Positions 13,101 to 24,600 of a stretch of DNA of 64,000 bases are shown piece by piece. Every line of letters starts with the position of its first letter. Position 1 is the first letter of the stretch. This DNA comes from Spirometra erinaceieuropaei. Taxonomy: Eukaryota > Platyhelminthes > Cestoda > Diphyllobothriidea > Diphyllobothriidae. The stretch spans positions 222,364 through 286,363 of the forward strand of contig CACRXP010000234.1 in NCBI GenBank assembly GCA_902702965.1. The letters run 5' to 3'. Position numbers and translations under genes: made by a program. A model generated the notes under the pieces. The model was not told the DNA's origin. It saw only the letters and a list, made by a program, of their open reading frames with translations, and searched no databases.

Positions 13101-15610
13101 TGAAGGTGTAAACCTACTGAGATCCAATGGGATACCTGAAATACCGGAAGGATGTGAATGTTAGGTGTATCGATAGGGAAGATTGACTCATCAGTTAACG
13201 TAGTCTGCGTAAGGCATTGGGATAACCCGCATTTCTGTCACATGTTTGATTTATTACTCCAACGAGGCACCGGATCAGACCGCGAAGTTAGATAAATGCT
13301 ATTAAAGGGACGTGTAAACAAACAGAAAACAGTTCATCCAAGGTTATTGGTTGAAGAAGGCCGGACGGTATGCGGCTGACAAACCTAACCGCCTAACCCC
13401 AAATCCATCCCTTCTTTTTAAACTAACCCGAACCTTAACCTTTACCCTAAATCCAACCGCTACCTTAAGCTCAGCCAGAAACGTAGTTCTTATATAACAC
13501 GCCTACCTAAATCAATGGGACAGACGGGTTATAGTAATAAAGGCGCAGGATTACATTTTTAATCATTTCATTTTTCATTGTTGATTTGTTTGACGTAAAC
13601 AAGTACAGATGCCGGCTTTGATGATGGACCGCGTGGGTCTTATATTCTTGAAGGAAGCCATTAATTCCACACCTAAATAGAACACTAGTTGGAATATCTG
13701 CAGGCCAGAGTTTGAATTGAGGTAGTCAACAAAGTTGTGTCTGTGAGTGGACTTAATTAATCAAATTAAGTAAGTTCGAGCTAAGGTGTCCTGCATTCAT
13801 ATTTATTAAGTTCCTGCTGATTTTCTATAAACTTTAGACTAGTTGCGGCTACAAGCACTACAGTAGGTGGGCTAACTCATGAAATGTCAACCGAAATTCC
13901 GAAGTGCGTTTTCGTTTCAAAAGGATTAATTAAGTAGGGTTGTTAAACTAGTCAGTCTGCAAAAGAATTCTATATTATTTCAGTCACCTCAGGATACCGG
14001 TTTTCGAATGAACTTCCTTCCAGCTGCATACAAAAACTACATTCTGTAAAAAAATGACTGCATAAGTTGCATTAATTTTTGTCATTGATTTTCGATGCCT
14101 CTAAATGTCCAATTATATTTCATCGAAAACATGGATAAAAATATTCATTCTTTTGCTCATTCGGTAGATAATTGCGTCTTCTAATTTTGTACTCAAAGGA
14201 GGGGCATAACTAGGTTTTAAGAAAGTTTCCAATTGTGGGACTTTTAAATACCGTGAAATGGCCGTTCATAAATCGTCATGTCTCCGCATTTACCAATGTG
14301 GCTTGTAAAGGTAACAATAGGGATCTAATCCGCTGCTAAATTTTATGAACCCTATATGGTCCTCCTTTATTACCGTAGAGAAATGTGTGGTTTTCCGTAC
14401 GCGGAAATTATACGGCTTGTAGTTTGGAAACCCTCAATCGAAGTTTAACGGTAGAGCGGGTTCAAAATTATTCGGGAATTGGAAAAGGTTTTGGAAACCG
14501 AATTATGCCCTTCCTTCGAGTGTAAGATTAGAAGAAGACGTAATTGTCTACCGAATGAGCAAAAGAATGAATATTTTTATGCATGTTTTCCATGAAATAT
14601 AAGTAGACATGTAGGAGCATCGAAAATCAATGACAAAAATTCATGCAACGTATGTAGTCATTTTTTACAGAGTGTAGTTTTTGCATGCAGCCGAAAGGAA
14701 GTTCATTCGAAAGCCGGCATCGTGGGGTAACTGAAATATTATAGAATTCTTTTGCTGACTGACTAGTTTAACAACCCTACTTAATTAATCTTTTCGAAAC
14801 GAAAACGCATTTCGGAATTTAGGTTGACATTTCATGAGTTAACCCACCTACTGTATCTCTGCACGGTCTTTGTAAACCAATTTTTGTGAGCTGCAGCCCT
14901 TCCCTTCTTTCATCCTCTACCTTAGTCTGTCCTTTCTCTATTCCGCGATTGTCCTCCGTTCTTTCATCCTGTACATGCTTTGACCTCCATTTCAGAAGGG
15001 CTGAGGAGCTTCAGTTTCGCTTGGAGGAGGAAAATATCGACAAGGCGACTCTCGAGGCTCAAAAGGCTGACACGGATGAACGCATCTTCGAACTCGAAGA
15101 GGCGTTGGCGGCGGCAAAAGAAACAAATGAGCGCATGGAGGAGGAACTGCAGAAGTTCCGATCCTCATTGCCGACCGACGCCCTCAATGAGGGTTCGGCT
15201 TCGCAGCCCGTTGTAGGTCCCGCTGGCGACGCCGTACCTGGGAGTGGGGAGGTTGAAAGTGACGCCAGGGTCAGGGAGGCAATCGCCCGCGCTGATGCGC
15301 TCGAGGAAAGACTGCAGGCTCTGCAGAAACAAATGGATGTACGTGTTAGCCGCGCATTTCGCGTGTCTTTTGTGGCCTTGATCTTCTCTGTCCTGGTCTA
15401 GCTTTCGGCAGCAAGGTCGTCTGTAATACTTTTCCCCCCGCCGCAGTATGCAATTGACATTTATTGCGAGAAGAGATGGATTAATAACACGGGAGTGAAC
15501 TTTGGTTCGCAGGTGGTTGAAAAGAAGGTTAGCAGTGCGCCTTTGGTATTGAAGAAAATCAACAGTCTACCTAGGTATAAAACACTTAAGAAGTGGTTAC
15601 AGTTGACATG

Positions 15611-15663
<53 letters not shown>

Positions 15664-18600
15664 ATACTAATACTACTACGAGGCGAGATGGATATAAACG
15701 TTATCTTCGCACAAGAACCCCATGGCTTAAATCCGTGTGGCTTCAACGACTACATAGGCGTGCCCTTGTATGCGAACATAAGCAATTTAACTATTCCCTA
15801 TTTCATTTGTCCCAATTCGTAAGAAGTCGGCGGCGTCGGTGGAATTCGAACCCACGCCAGCAAGGACAACGATCGAGTACAAACAGCGCCGGATATCCTA
15901 ATGTGATTAAACTCACGACTCCTTGTCGGGACGTCGTAGCTCAGGTGGCAAGAGCGTTGGCTGTTCTCAGGCGTTGCCCTTGCTGTCGTGGTTTCGGATC
16001 CCATCGAGATCGCCGAGGTTATCACATTTGAATCAAACAAACTATTCAAATTTGTCGAAACACTTGTTTATTATTTTTAAATAACCAAACAGTACCGAGT
16101 ACACATGGGTTTTCTTTCGTCACGCCAGTTGCGGCGAGCCTATTCTGTTCGTTTTTTAACTGTATCACTATGACAAATTGCAATCAGCATCATGGACCCC
16201 GAGACACATTATCGAAAAGCATTAGAAACGGAGACTAACGAGGTTGGAATGGCCATTTCTGGCGTTTTTGGCTAGCCATTCGCCACGTGAGGGTCGCCAA
16301 GGCCTGCAGTTTCAGTCCAGGTCTAGCTGGATAGTGATTAAGCCACTGGTTCAGCTGAGACAAAGCTCAGCTCTCTGGTTTCAACAGCCCATTTTAGCAT
16401 ACGACGAGGCAACGACAGAAAATAGACCAGAAATGACCATTCCGGCCCCTGTATCTTTATTTCTTCAATTTTCGTCGATTGTTGATTGCCCGTAACAATG
16501 TCACTTCCTGCGAGCGCCCGGGACTTGAGTCTCTAAGCAAAGGCGAAATCCTGGTACTCCGTCCTAAAATCAAGTCGGATCATAGAATGCCGCCCACACT
16601 TTCTATATCCTTTTCCACTTGTTTTATCCCTAGTCATCAATCATGCTATGTGATGGGAAAGGCAACCCAGCGACCAATAACATGGAGGAATATTGTCCAG
16701 TTTCTAGAATGTTCAGACCTCAACGCCTTTATATTCTGTAGGACAAATCAAATGTATTAGGGGGACTTAAACGGTAATCCAATGTAATTTTTTGTGTATC
16801 CCACTTAGTTGCTGTCGCCCTCTGGGCAGGACTTTGGCAGTTGAGCGATAGAGAGTAGGAGTTTATGAGCTGTTGCCAACCAGCGTACTGCCACACAAAC
16901 GGTTCATATTTACGCACTGAACCGAGTTCCATGTACAGAGCTTCATCGAATTGAAGAAGTGTCATCAACTACCCCCACCCACACTGTTTGACCCGCTGAT
17001 CTAGGCGGCTGCCGTGGTGTGGCCGCCGATTGGAGCACAGTTTCGTGGAGTCAGCATTTGTTGAAGGCTGTTCCATAATTCACCTTCAGACACTCCCGAA
17101 AGCACGCAATTGGAGTTCTGCGTTGTGCAAACAGATGCTTTCTTTGAGAAGGGACATGTATATTACGGACTTTCCGGTTTGCCAACCATCATTTCTTTTC
17201 CGGTGCTCGCGTTCGTAAATTTTTGTCAGGTTGGATTCACGGCTAAAAGACGGATCGTGCACTTTGGTGGCATCATTGAATTCTACCTTATTTGCAACTG
17301 TGTCCCTGTTCATTACTAATTCAGGCAGCTGGTATGCCCTCCTTTCACAACCGCACGAGATTTAAACGGAAACTGACTACACAAACCAGTTTGCATAAAT
17401 GGCTTGGAGAGAACATCAGAACAAGTAGTACATTCCAATAATTGACGCCTGGAGAAACGCTCAAGTGGCGTCACTACTGCTTGATCACAAATTTCTGGAA
17501 TATGTATTGATAAAAAGTATTGAAATAATGGATAAAATAAGTATGGCTAAATGGATAAGGCCCACCAGTCCGTACGCTATTTCTTTTTTTGCGTGAAGAG
17601 GATCACTTTTGTCCGCTGTTCTTCCGCAGGGTGACTTTTTGCTATGTCGGCCGTATTGTCCACTTACCCAGTGAACAAAGATAAGCCTGCAAGCAAGCCT
17701 GCCCCTTTCAGCTGAAGCTTTATTTTGTCTCAAGAAAGTTTGGGTTGTTATTGCAGCCAATTTAATTTGTCACTGCGAGTCTGTGCCACTAAAGTACCTA
17801 ACTAGTGTCCTGGTGGCCAGCGAACCACCAATTCAGTCAGTTTTCTGACTGATCAGATTGCTTCAAATTGTCGCTATTTCATTCTGCATCTTTTTGGCGA
17901 GGTTTTGCATTTGTCTCCATAATGATGTCGTTCGGTGGGTCTAAATGCAAATTATTCCGACCGCAGAGTAAGTGAGAACTCAAGTGTAACAGTGGCGACA
18001 ATAGGGTGTGAAATATCTACGATCTCTGTTCAAAGCCAATAGCCATCCAAGGTGCTTCACAAGTAAGTGCCTGGAGAAGCCTATGCATGAGTGGTCCAAC
18101 GCTGAAAAAGCGAAAATCTTCCTTGTAATCCTCTATTTGAAGAAACATTTTGAGGTCGCAATAAGAATTCTAAAGCCCTTTATGATAGGCGTGACCCATA
18201 AACAAGAATTTACCACCATACAGTAAATAATGAGGTCGAAAGACCCAGATTGAAAACGTATCTATGTGTCAGAGGGCGCTCGCCGATCGCGTTGCATGAC
18301 CTGATCGTCCCGTTGTGCTTTGGGGCTGGATCTAGAGCCCTGCAGGCAATGTCCTAGCCACTGACAATGTAGATCGAGGGAGATTACCGAAAAAGACATG
18401 GGAGACTGGAAGGACCATTTGTGGCTTATTAGCTGTCATCAGCGAATCATACCAAACCCCAGGCTTAGAACACCTGAGGCTCGATCTCGCGCTTTTTTAG
18501 TGTCATGGTGGATGCATTCAGACGAGTTTCACATTCCTTAGTGATTTTTCGTTGCCTTAGGCATGTTTCATAAGTCAGGCGCGGCGATTTCTGAAACCAG

Positions 18601-21600
18601 TTGTTCACTGTCCCGACGTTTCGAACTCTCACACGAGTTCTTCCTCAGGGAAGCGAGGAAAGTACAATCCATTGCCTATTTAACCCACCTCGGCCGGGAA
18701 TAATCTTTTATCGTGCCGTCGAGCCGTTCACGCAGCTCCTCGTAAGCTGTACGCCGATGGGATTACTGTTATCCAGCCAGGTTGCTGAGGCAATGTTGCA
18801 GCGACTAAAGGTGCTGATTTTCGGTCATTATCGACGACGGTTGTGGATATGGTATGTTATTGGCACATTTGTCATCACTCGGGACAGGATTTAAGGAATG
18901 CGTGCAACATCCACACTCGTTTTCTTGGACATTTAGTTGAAGATGGAGATGGACAAAGACTGCTAGGTTCCTAGGTGTTACGGCAGATTTCAAATAATTC
19001 ATTTTGACCCAATTGTCAAAAACTCGGCGCCCCGGTAGCATTCGAACCCCCGACAGCAAGGGGAAGGCTTTAGTACAGCCAACGCCCTAGCCACCTGAGC
19101 TACGAGGCCCCACCGTTTCTAGGCTTACTTTTACTTGAGGCAATGAGAAATTTAAAACAACTAGTTGCAGGAGCGTGGCAAATACCGCTCTTATTCTACG
19201 TTCCCATAGCAACTGCTTAGGAGTACTTTACCGACGTATATAAACACACTGTACTGACCGAAACGCCAAGAACGCCGGTGTTCAGTTTCCGTCGAAATTT
19301 TTTACAGCTACAGGACACCCTGACACTTTTGTCGACAGGCGTGGACGAGAATCCGGAAGAGACTCCAGAGAGCGACCAAAACCGAAGTGTTGGCGCCCTC
19401 TGCCGTATATAGATTGTGTGTTCAAAGAATTCGCTAGATTGATGAGCAAAATTGGGATCGCTCACAGTTCGGAAGCGACAATTCGCCGCTGGCTCATATA
19501 CCTTAAAGACCAATTATCCATCAATCAGACATCTGGCGTGGTGGTTAAGCTAATTATTTTGGTGAAACCCCTAAACAGGTCCGTATGAGGTTGCACGAGT
19601 ACAAGGTCTTTGCGAGGCAGGAAGATAAACTTTCCTTATTAGCTGCCTACTTGTCCGCGCCAGGGCAGTACTTTTCCCTGGAGTGCTTGAGAATTTTAGA
19701 TCACTTGCATGACCGAGCCTCGTGTCTACTCCAGGAGGCATGGCACCCGACCGAAGTTTCGATTAATAGGCTATCGATTTGTCAGCCGCTTAGCTGGCGC
19801 TCCGTGAAGGAATCAGTGGCACGGCTAAGGGTTATTTCGGGCGGACGTAGGTTAAATATACAGTGAGTGGTACCTTCCGTCATCTGTTGATGGTGGTCCG
19901 GTGTGGGAGTTTAAATCGTCGGAACAATAAATAAATGGCCCCAGAAATCAACGTCCTCATTTTCTTTTTCTTGCTTCTCCTTCTTCTTCTTCTTCTTCTT
20001 CTTCTTCTTCTTCTTCTTCTTCTTCTTCTTCCCCTTATTCTTCTCCCTCTGCTTTTTCTTCCTCTTTTTTCTCCCTTTTACAGGAAGAGGAACTTACAGA
20101 GGTGTTGTTTTGATTCTGTTTTTAATCCTGAAGCACATGCAAGACCATTGATCTATGTTGACTATGCGTCTAGGATTAAGTACTTGCAAATGTGACTTAT
20201 AGAGGCGTAGTTTCCCGCAAAGGAAGCACAAGCATACACAGTAGATGGGCTATCTCGTAAAATGTTGACCGAGATTCTGAAATGTGCGTTCGATTCGAAA
20301 TGATTACTCAAGCAAACTGTAATATTAATTGTTTTATAGCATAGTACTAATATATTTCATTCACATCAGGGTGCCGGCTTTTGAATCAGCTTGGTTTCGG
20401 TCGTCTGGAAAAAACTGAACTCTGTAAAGGATATTCAATTAAGTACTATAAAAATTTCCCATCCATTTTCGGTGTCTTTATAGATTTAGTCATGCTATAT
20501 AGAAGACGCACGCAAAAGTATTCTTTCATGTGCTCATTTGGTAACAAATTATGTCTTTACATTCTATACTCAGTGAAAGGGTATATTGCGGTTTTTAAGA
20601 AGTTTTTCGATTCCCGAGTGATTTTTTGTCTCACCTGCCTTCACACTGACATTTAGCTTTTCCAAGCTACATTCTGTCAAAAGAATATTACAATGTTCTC
20701 TACGCTGTTAGGAAGACACCATATAGCACTCATGACATTGTGCAATGGACGTGAACCGGGCTGTATACTTAACAGTTTCCATTAATGGACGCGATGCTGC
20801 ATGAATGGACATTTCGCGGCCTTGGACAATCTCACGATTAGAAACTTTTTTAAACCCGAAAGGTTCCCTTTCTTTGAGTAAAAAGTGTAAAGCAGACGTA
20901 GTTTGCTACCAAGTGAGTATGAGGAAGCATATTTTGTGCGCATTTTCTGTAAAATATAATTGAATTATTCGGGCATCGAAATCGATGGAATATTTTAGTA
21001 CCACTAAGGAGTCATTTTTTACAGAGCTGGGTTTTTTTCAGACAACCGAAAAGAAGTTCATCCAAAACCCACCATCCTGATGTGACTGAAGTATTTTGGG
21101 GATTTTGCTGCGCGCCAATTAATATTATAGCTCTACATGGGTAATATTATCGAATCGAAAGTACATTTCAAAGTTTCGCCTAACTTTTCATAGGATATCA
21201 CATCTACGGCATGCCTTGTTTTTTTTAGCAAGGATAGTTGCCTTTATATACACATAGGGAAATCCACGACTTTTGCTACTTTCCAAAGTGAGACCGTCGT
21301 AGTTGGTCAAACTATTTTTTGAGAGAGTGCCGGAATGATGTGACTTTCCTTGTTCATCATTTCTACTTATCTACGTAATTAATATTATGCATTTGAAGAC
21401 ATATTGAGGATTCGGACCACTGTTTCATCTGCCTCTGTGTAAGCTAAACACAAACGATCTGCATTACTTGGTTAGGGTCGTCATCATTCACTTCCATTTT
21501 GAGTTCGATTTCCAATGATGTGTGCAAATGTAGATAAAGCTTCAACGTTGACCATCAAATCTTAAGGGCTTTAGAGCGCAACTCTTAGATTCCCCTACTT

Positions 21601-24600
21601 TATTGGGCACGGGATCACTTCAGTCTGATAGGCGCCACAGAGCAAACTATCTTCAGATAGTCGGCAAAGTGAAAAGGCGGCCACCTACCTGGTCGCAATA
21701 CGACCCTGTAAAAACGTCAGGGATGCACGGGCAAAATTCAGCAAAGACAGAAACACAAGGTGCTTCAAACTTATTTACTTCTTTTTCGGCCGCCTTTTCT
21801 GCCATACCCCAAAATTACTAAGGAAAGAGATTAGAAAACCTGAAACAACCGCCATCCCCGTCTTACGTTGCGTTGCCGGTCTATCTCTGCCATCCTCTTA
21901 GCTCTTTCTACATGTCATTATGCTGTTCTTTTCTGCTTCCTAATGGGGCAGACGTAACTGGGTTACGACCGACAAAAAATCGCTATCACCACTGGGTTAT
22001 GCCTGCAGTCTAGCTTTTCTCGCGAAGCGATATACCATCTACCGCACATCTAGACTGTTTTTACTTTTTTTGCCCCATTCTATTACCTAACTCTAGACGG
22101 TTTTGTATCACATCGTGTTAAACACCGCACTCCATTGCCCCTGCATAGCACTCCGCTCTGGTACTTTCATTCCCTCCTTTATTTTGCATACTCCATCGCT
22201 GAGGGCTCTGGCATTAAGGTGAAGCATTGTCGGTTCTCCTAGTCATACGGTTTCATTGTTGCGATTTTGCAGGGTGGTAATTGGGCGACTCGTCTCTTCC
22301 GCAGGTGACCCCGTGTATGCTGTGCGTTTCCAGCTTGCGAGACCTCCCTTCTAACTGGCTTCTCAGTCTGTGCTTTACTTTTCGTGACCTTCTCGCTCCC
22401 TAACTTAATTTCCGCTCGAATACACTTACACACCTCGCATGGACGAGCTCACTTGCTTACATACATATAAATTTTTACGTCATCGCATCTTTTTCTGTTT
22501 CTCTCCGTCTGCTCATGCGTTTACGGTGTTATTCGCATGTTAAGCATTGTTAGGAACCCTTACGTCGGTTGCTACGTCGAACCGAAATTGGGAAATGTCC
22601 TTATTCGATCACGCCAACTAATGTCATTATTTTACAAGAAAATACGCTAACTAATCGCAGCCTTTTCAATAGCCCTTACTTTCGCCGTTGATCGGAAAAT
22701 TGCTGTCGGTGCGACCTTTGGGACCTTTTTCCGAACCATCGCCACTTACTTTTGGCGTCGGTGTACAGAACACTACTGAGTACTTTTGTCGCCTCCATTT
22801 CATCTTTGCTGGACGCTCTTTGTGACCTTGCAATTAACACACTACCTGAAAATGGCATCGAGTGGACAAATGACTACGTATTTTCCTTCGTGGTGCTGTC
22901 ACCGGAGTTTAGTTGCTGTGATATCCCCCTTTTTCAAGACCCACGACGTTCGAACGGCCGGGATCACTGTTATAACCACTTGCTTCCATCTTCCGTACCT
23001 GCCTGCAACCACACAGTTGTTGTCACTCCGTGGTCGACCTTTTACTTAATAACCAGAAAAGTAATACTGCGAAGTTTCGTTTGAGGCGGCCACCAAAATC
23101 TCCGGCATCATAGGCCCGGGGAGCGGATATATTAAGATACCGTCATCTGTTGTTGCGATGAATGATTGTACCCCTGTACAAAGCCTTCCGATTATAATTA
23201 TTCTTGGAGGTGATAGGAACAGGGCGGGAGGGAGGGTGTCAGGGCGTGATGCTATATTTCTAATAAAATCGCAAGGCGGAGGCGCTCGTCTATGTTGCGC
23301 CGCGTCACTGGACGGTACACCACAATACCGTTTTCGGCACTCCCCGTGATGGCAGGTCCAACACAGGGGCCAGAGAAGGGCAAGGAACGTATTATCCGGG
23401 CTGCACACAGACACAGGCTCACGCTGCACCAGCCACTCACCGCAATTCCCCTTCATCCGACTCATTCGGACATCGGACTAGTGCCTACGCGGCGGAAGTG
23501 AGAACGAGACTGACTTTGTCTCCGCTATACTCAGTGCATAGTCCTCAGCGTTGGCAGTCGGACGCGCTTGGTAGGCTAAAAGCTGTGGCTAGGAAGGCTG
23601 CTAACTGTGGGGGTAGTTCGTTCCTCCTCTCACAATCGACAGTCAGACTGCAATCGTTTCTTCTTAGTTTGGCCTCTACGGCACTCCCATTCAGCTAGGA
23701 TTCGAAGCGCCCACCCCTTTGTTGTATTAGTGAAGACTTGGTTAATTGTGCGCGAATCAGGTGTGTGTGTGTGTGTGTGTTTGGCACTGCGCCGATCGTG
23801 AATCCGGTCTTCCTGACGCTGTCACGATATGGGGCTCGGGTGGGTGGGGAAGGAGAGTGTGATCGATGCTGCTTAATTCTACTATCACCATAAACTACTT
23901 GATGGGCAAATCACCGCGCTGCGCACAACAAGTTGGGCACACGATGGGCATAATCGTTCGCGATGGTCTAACTATGGCATAAATCTCCATTAATCATCAT
24001 CCTTAATGCTCGGGGGATCTTATACCAGAGCCTCTGTTAACTAGGATGCTGTGGACTATGTTTTCTTTTGCTCGAAAGACCATTTGTCACTTATCATAGA
24101 CCATATTTTTGCTGCAGAAGTCTTGACAGGTGGCCTTGCCTTCATCTTATTTGATCAGATGCTGATATTTTTCTTTGCTATAGTTAATGGTACACCAACG
24201 TGCTGACAAACAGTGGCTCTTGACTCAGGAATGTAGTATTTGCAGTTTGTGATTGACCTCGCAGCCACCTAACTCCGAACCAGTAAAAAATTAACTTCCC
24301 CCGAGGATCTGATTTCGATAAGTCTTTCCACCTGCTTTAAATTAAAATTTATGCGAAGCTATTGTGTGCGGTTCAGCGGCCGTAAGTCATGTTCTGCGTG
24401 TCAGCCTTCGCGTTTGTGCGATCTGTCGCGGTCGATAATGAGTATGATGATGAAGTGGCGTTCTCTGGTCTATCCTGATTACAGGGTGAGAGACTCCGCT
24501 CAAACTGTAAACTGAGGATCTACAACCCACTCAGCCGGTCTCATGACGACTATCAGCCGGTCTCATGACGACTATCAGCCGGTAAGGAAAAATTGTTACT

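Larger units (their letters stand above)
9553..14995. other. Large intron with retroelement debris
   Basis: Contains an inverted RTE-like copy (9811-10850), a short RTE-like 3' tail (about 11755-11818), a GC-richer block open on both strands (12182-12553), a CCCTAA-type tract (13385-13480) and a full palindromic element (13859-14855). The last 110 bases before 14996 are strongly pyrimidine-rich, as expected for a good acceptor. Nothing else is recognised. Confidence 0.7.

Noticed and set aside
15447..15512. Exon-like 22 codons with a strong acceptor (ccccccgccgcag) and phase 0 at both ends
   Set aside because: Phase fits between the exons at 14996 and 29716, but the peptide (YAIDIYCEKRWINNTG...) has no heptads and would break the coiled coil. 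Transcript reads would decide.
15495..16031. 178-codon frame with poly-Thr
   Set aside because: It runs through the (TAC)n array and into SINE sequence; no splice or family support.
19935..20195. Poly-Leu frame resembling a membrane segment
   Set aside because: Direct product of the (CTT)n array.
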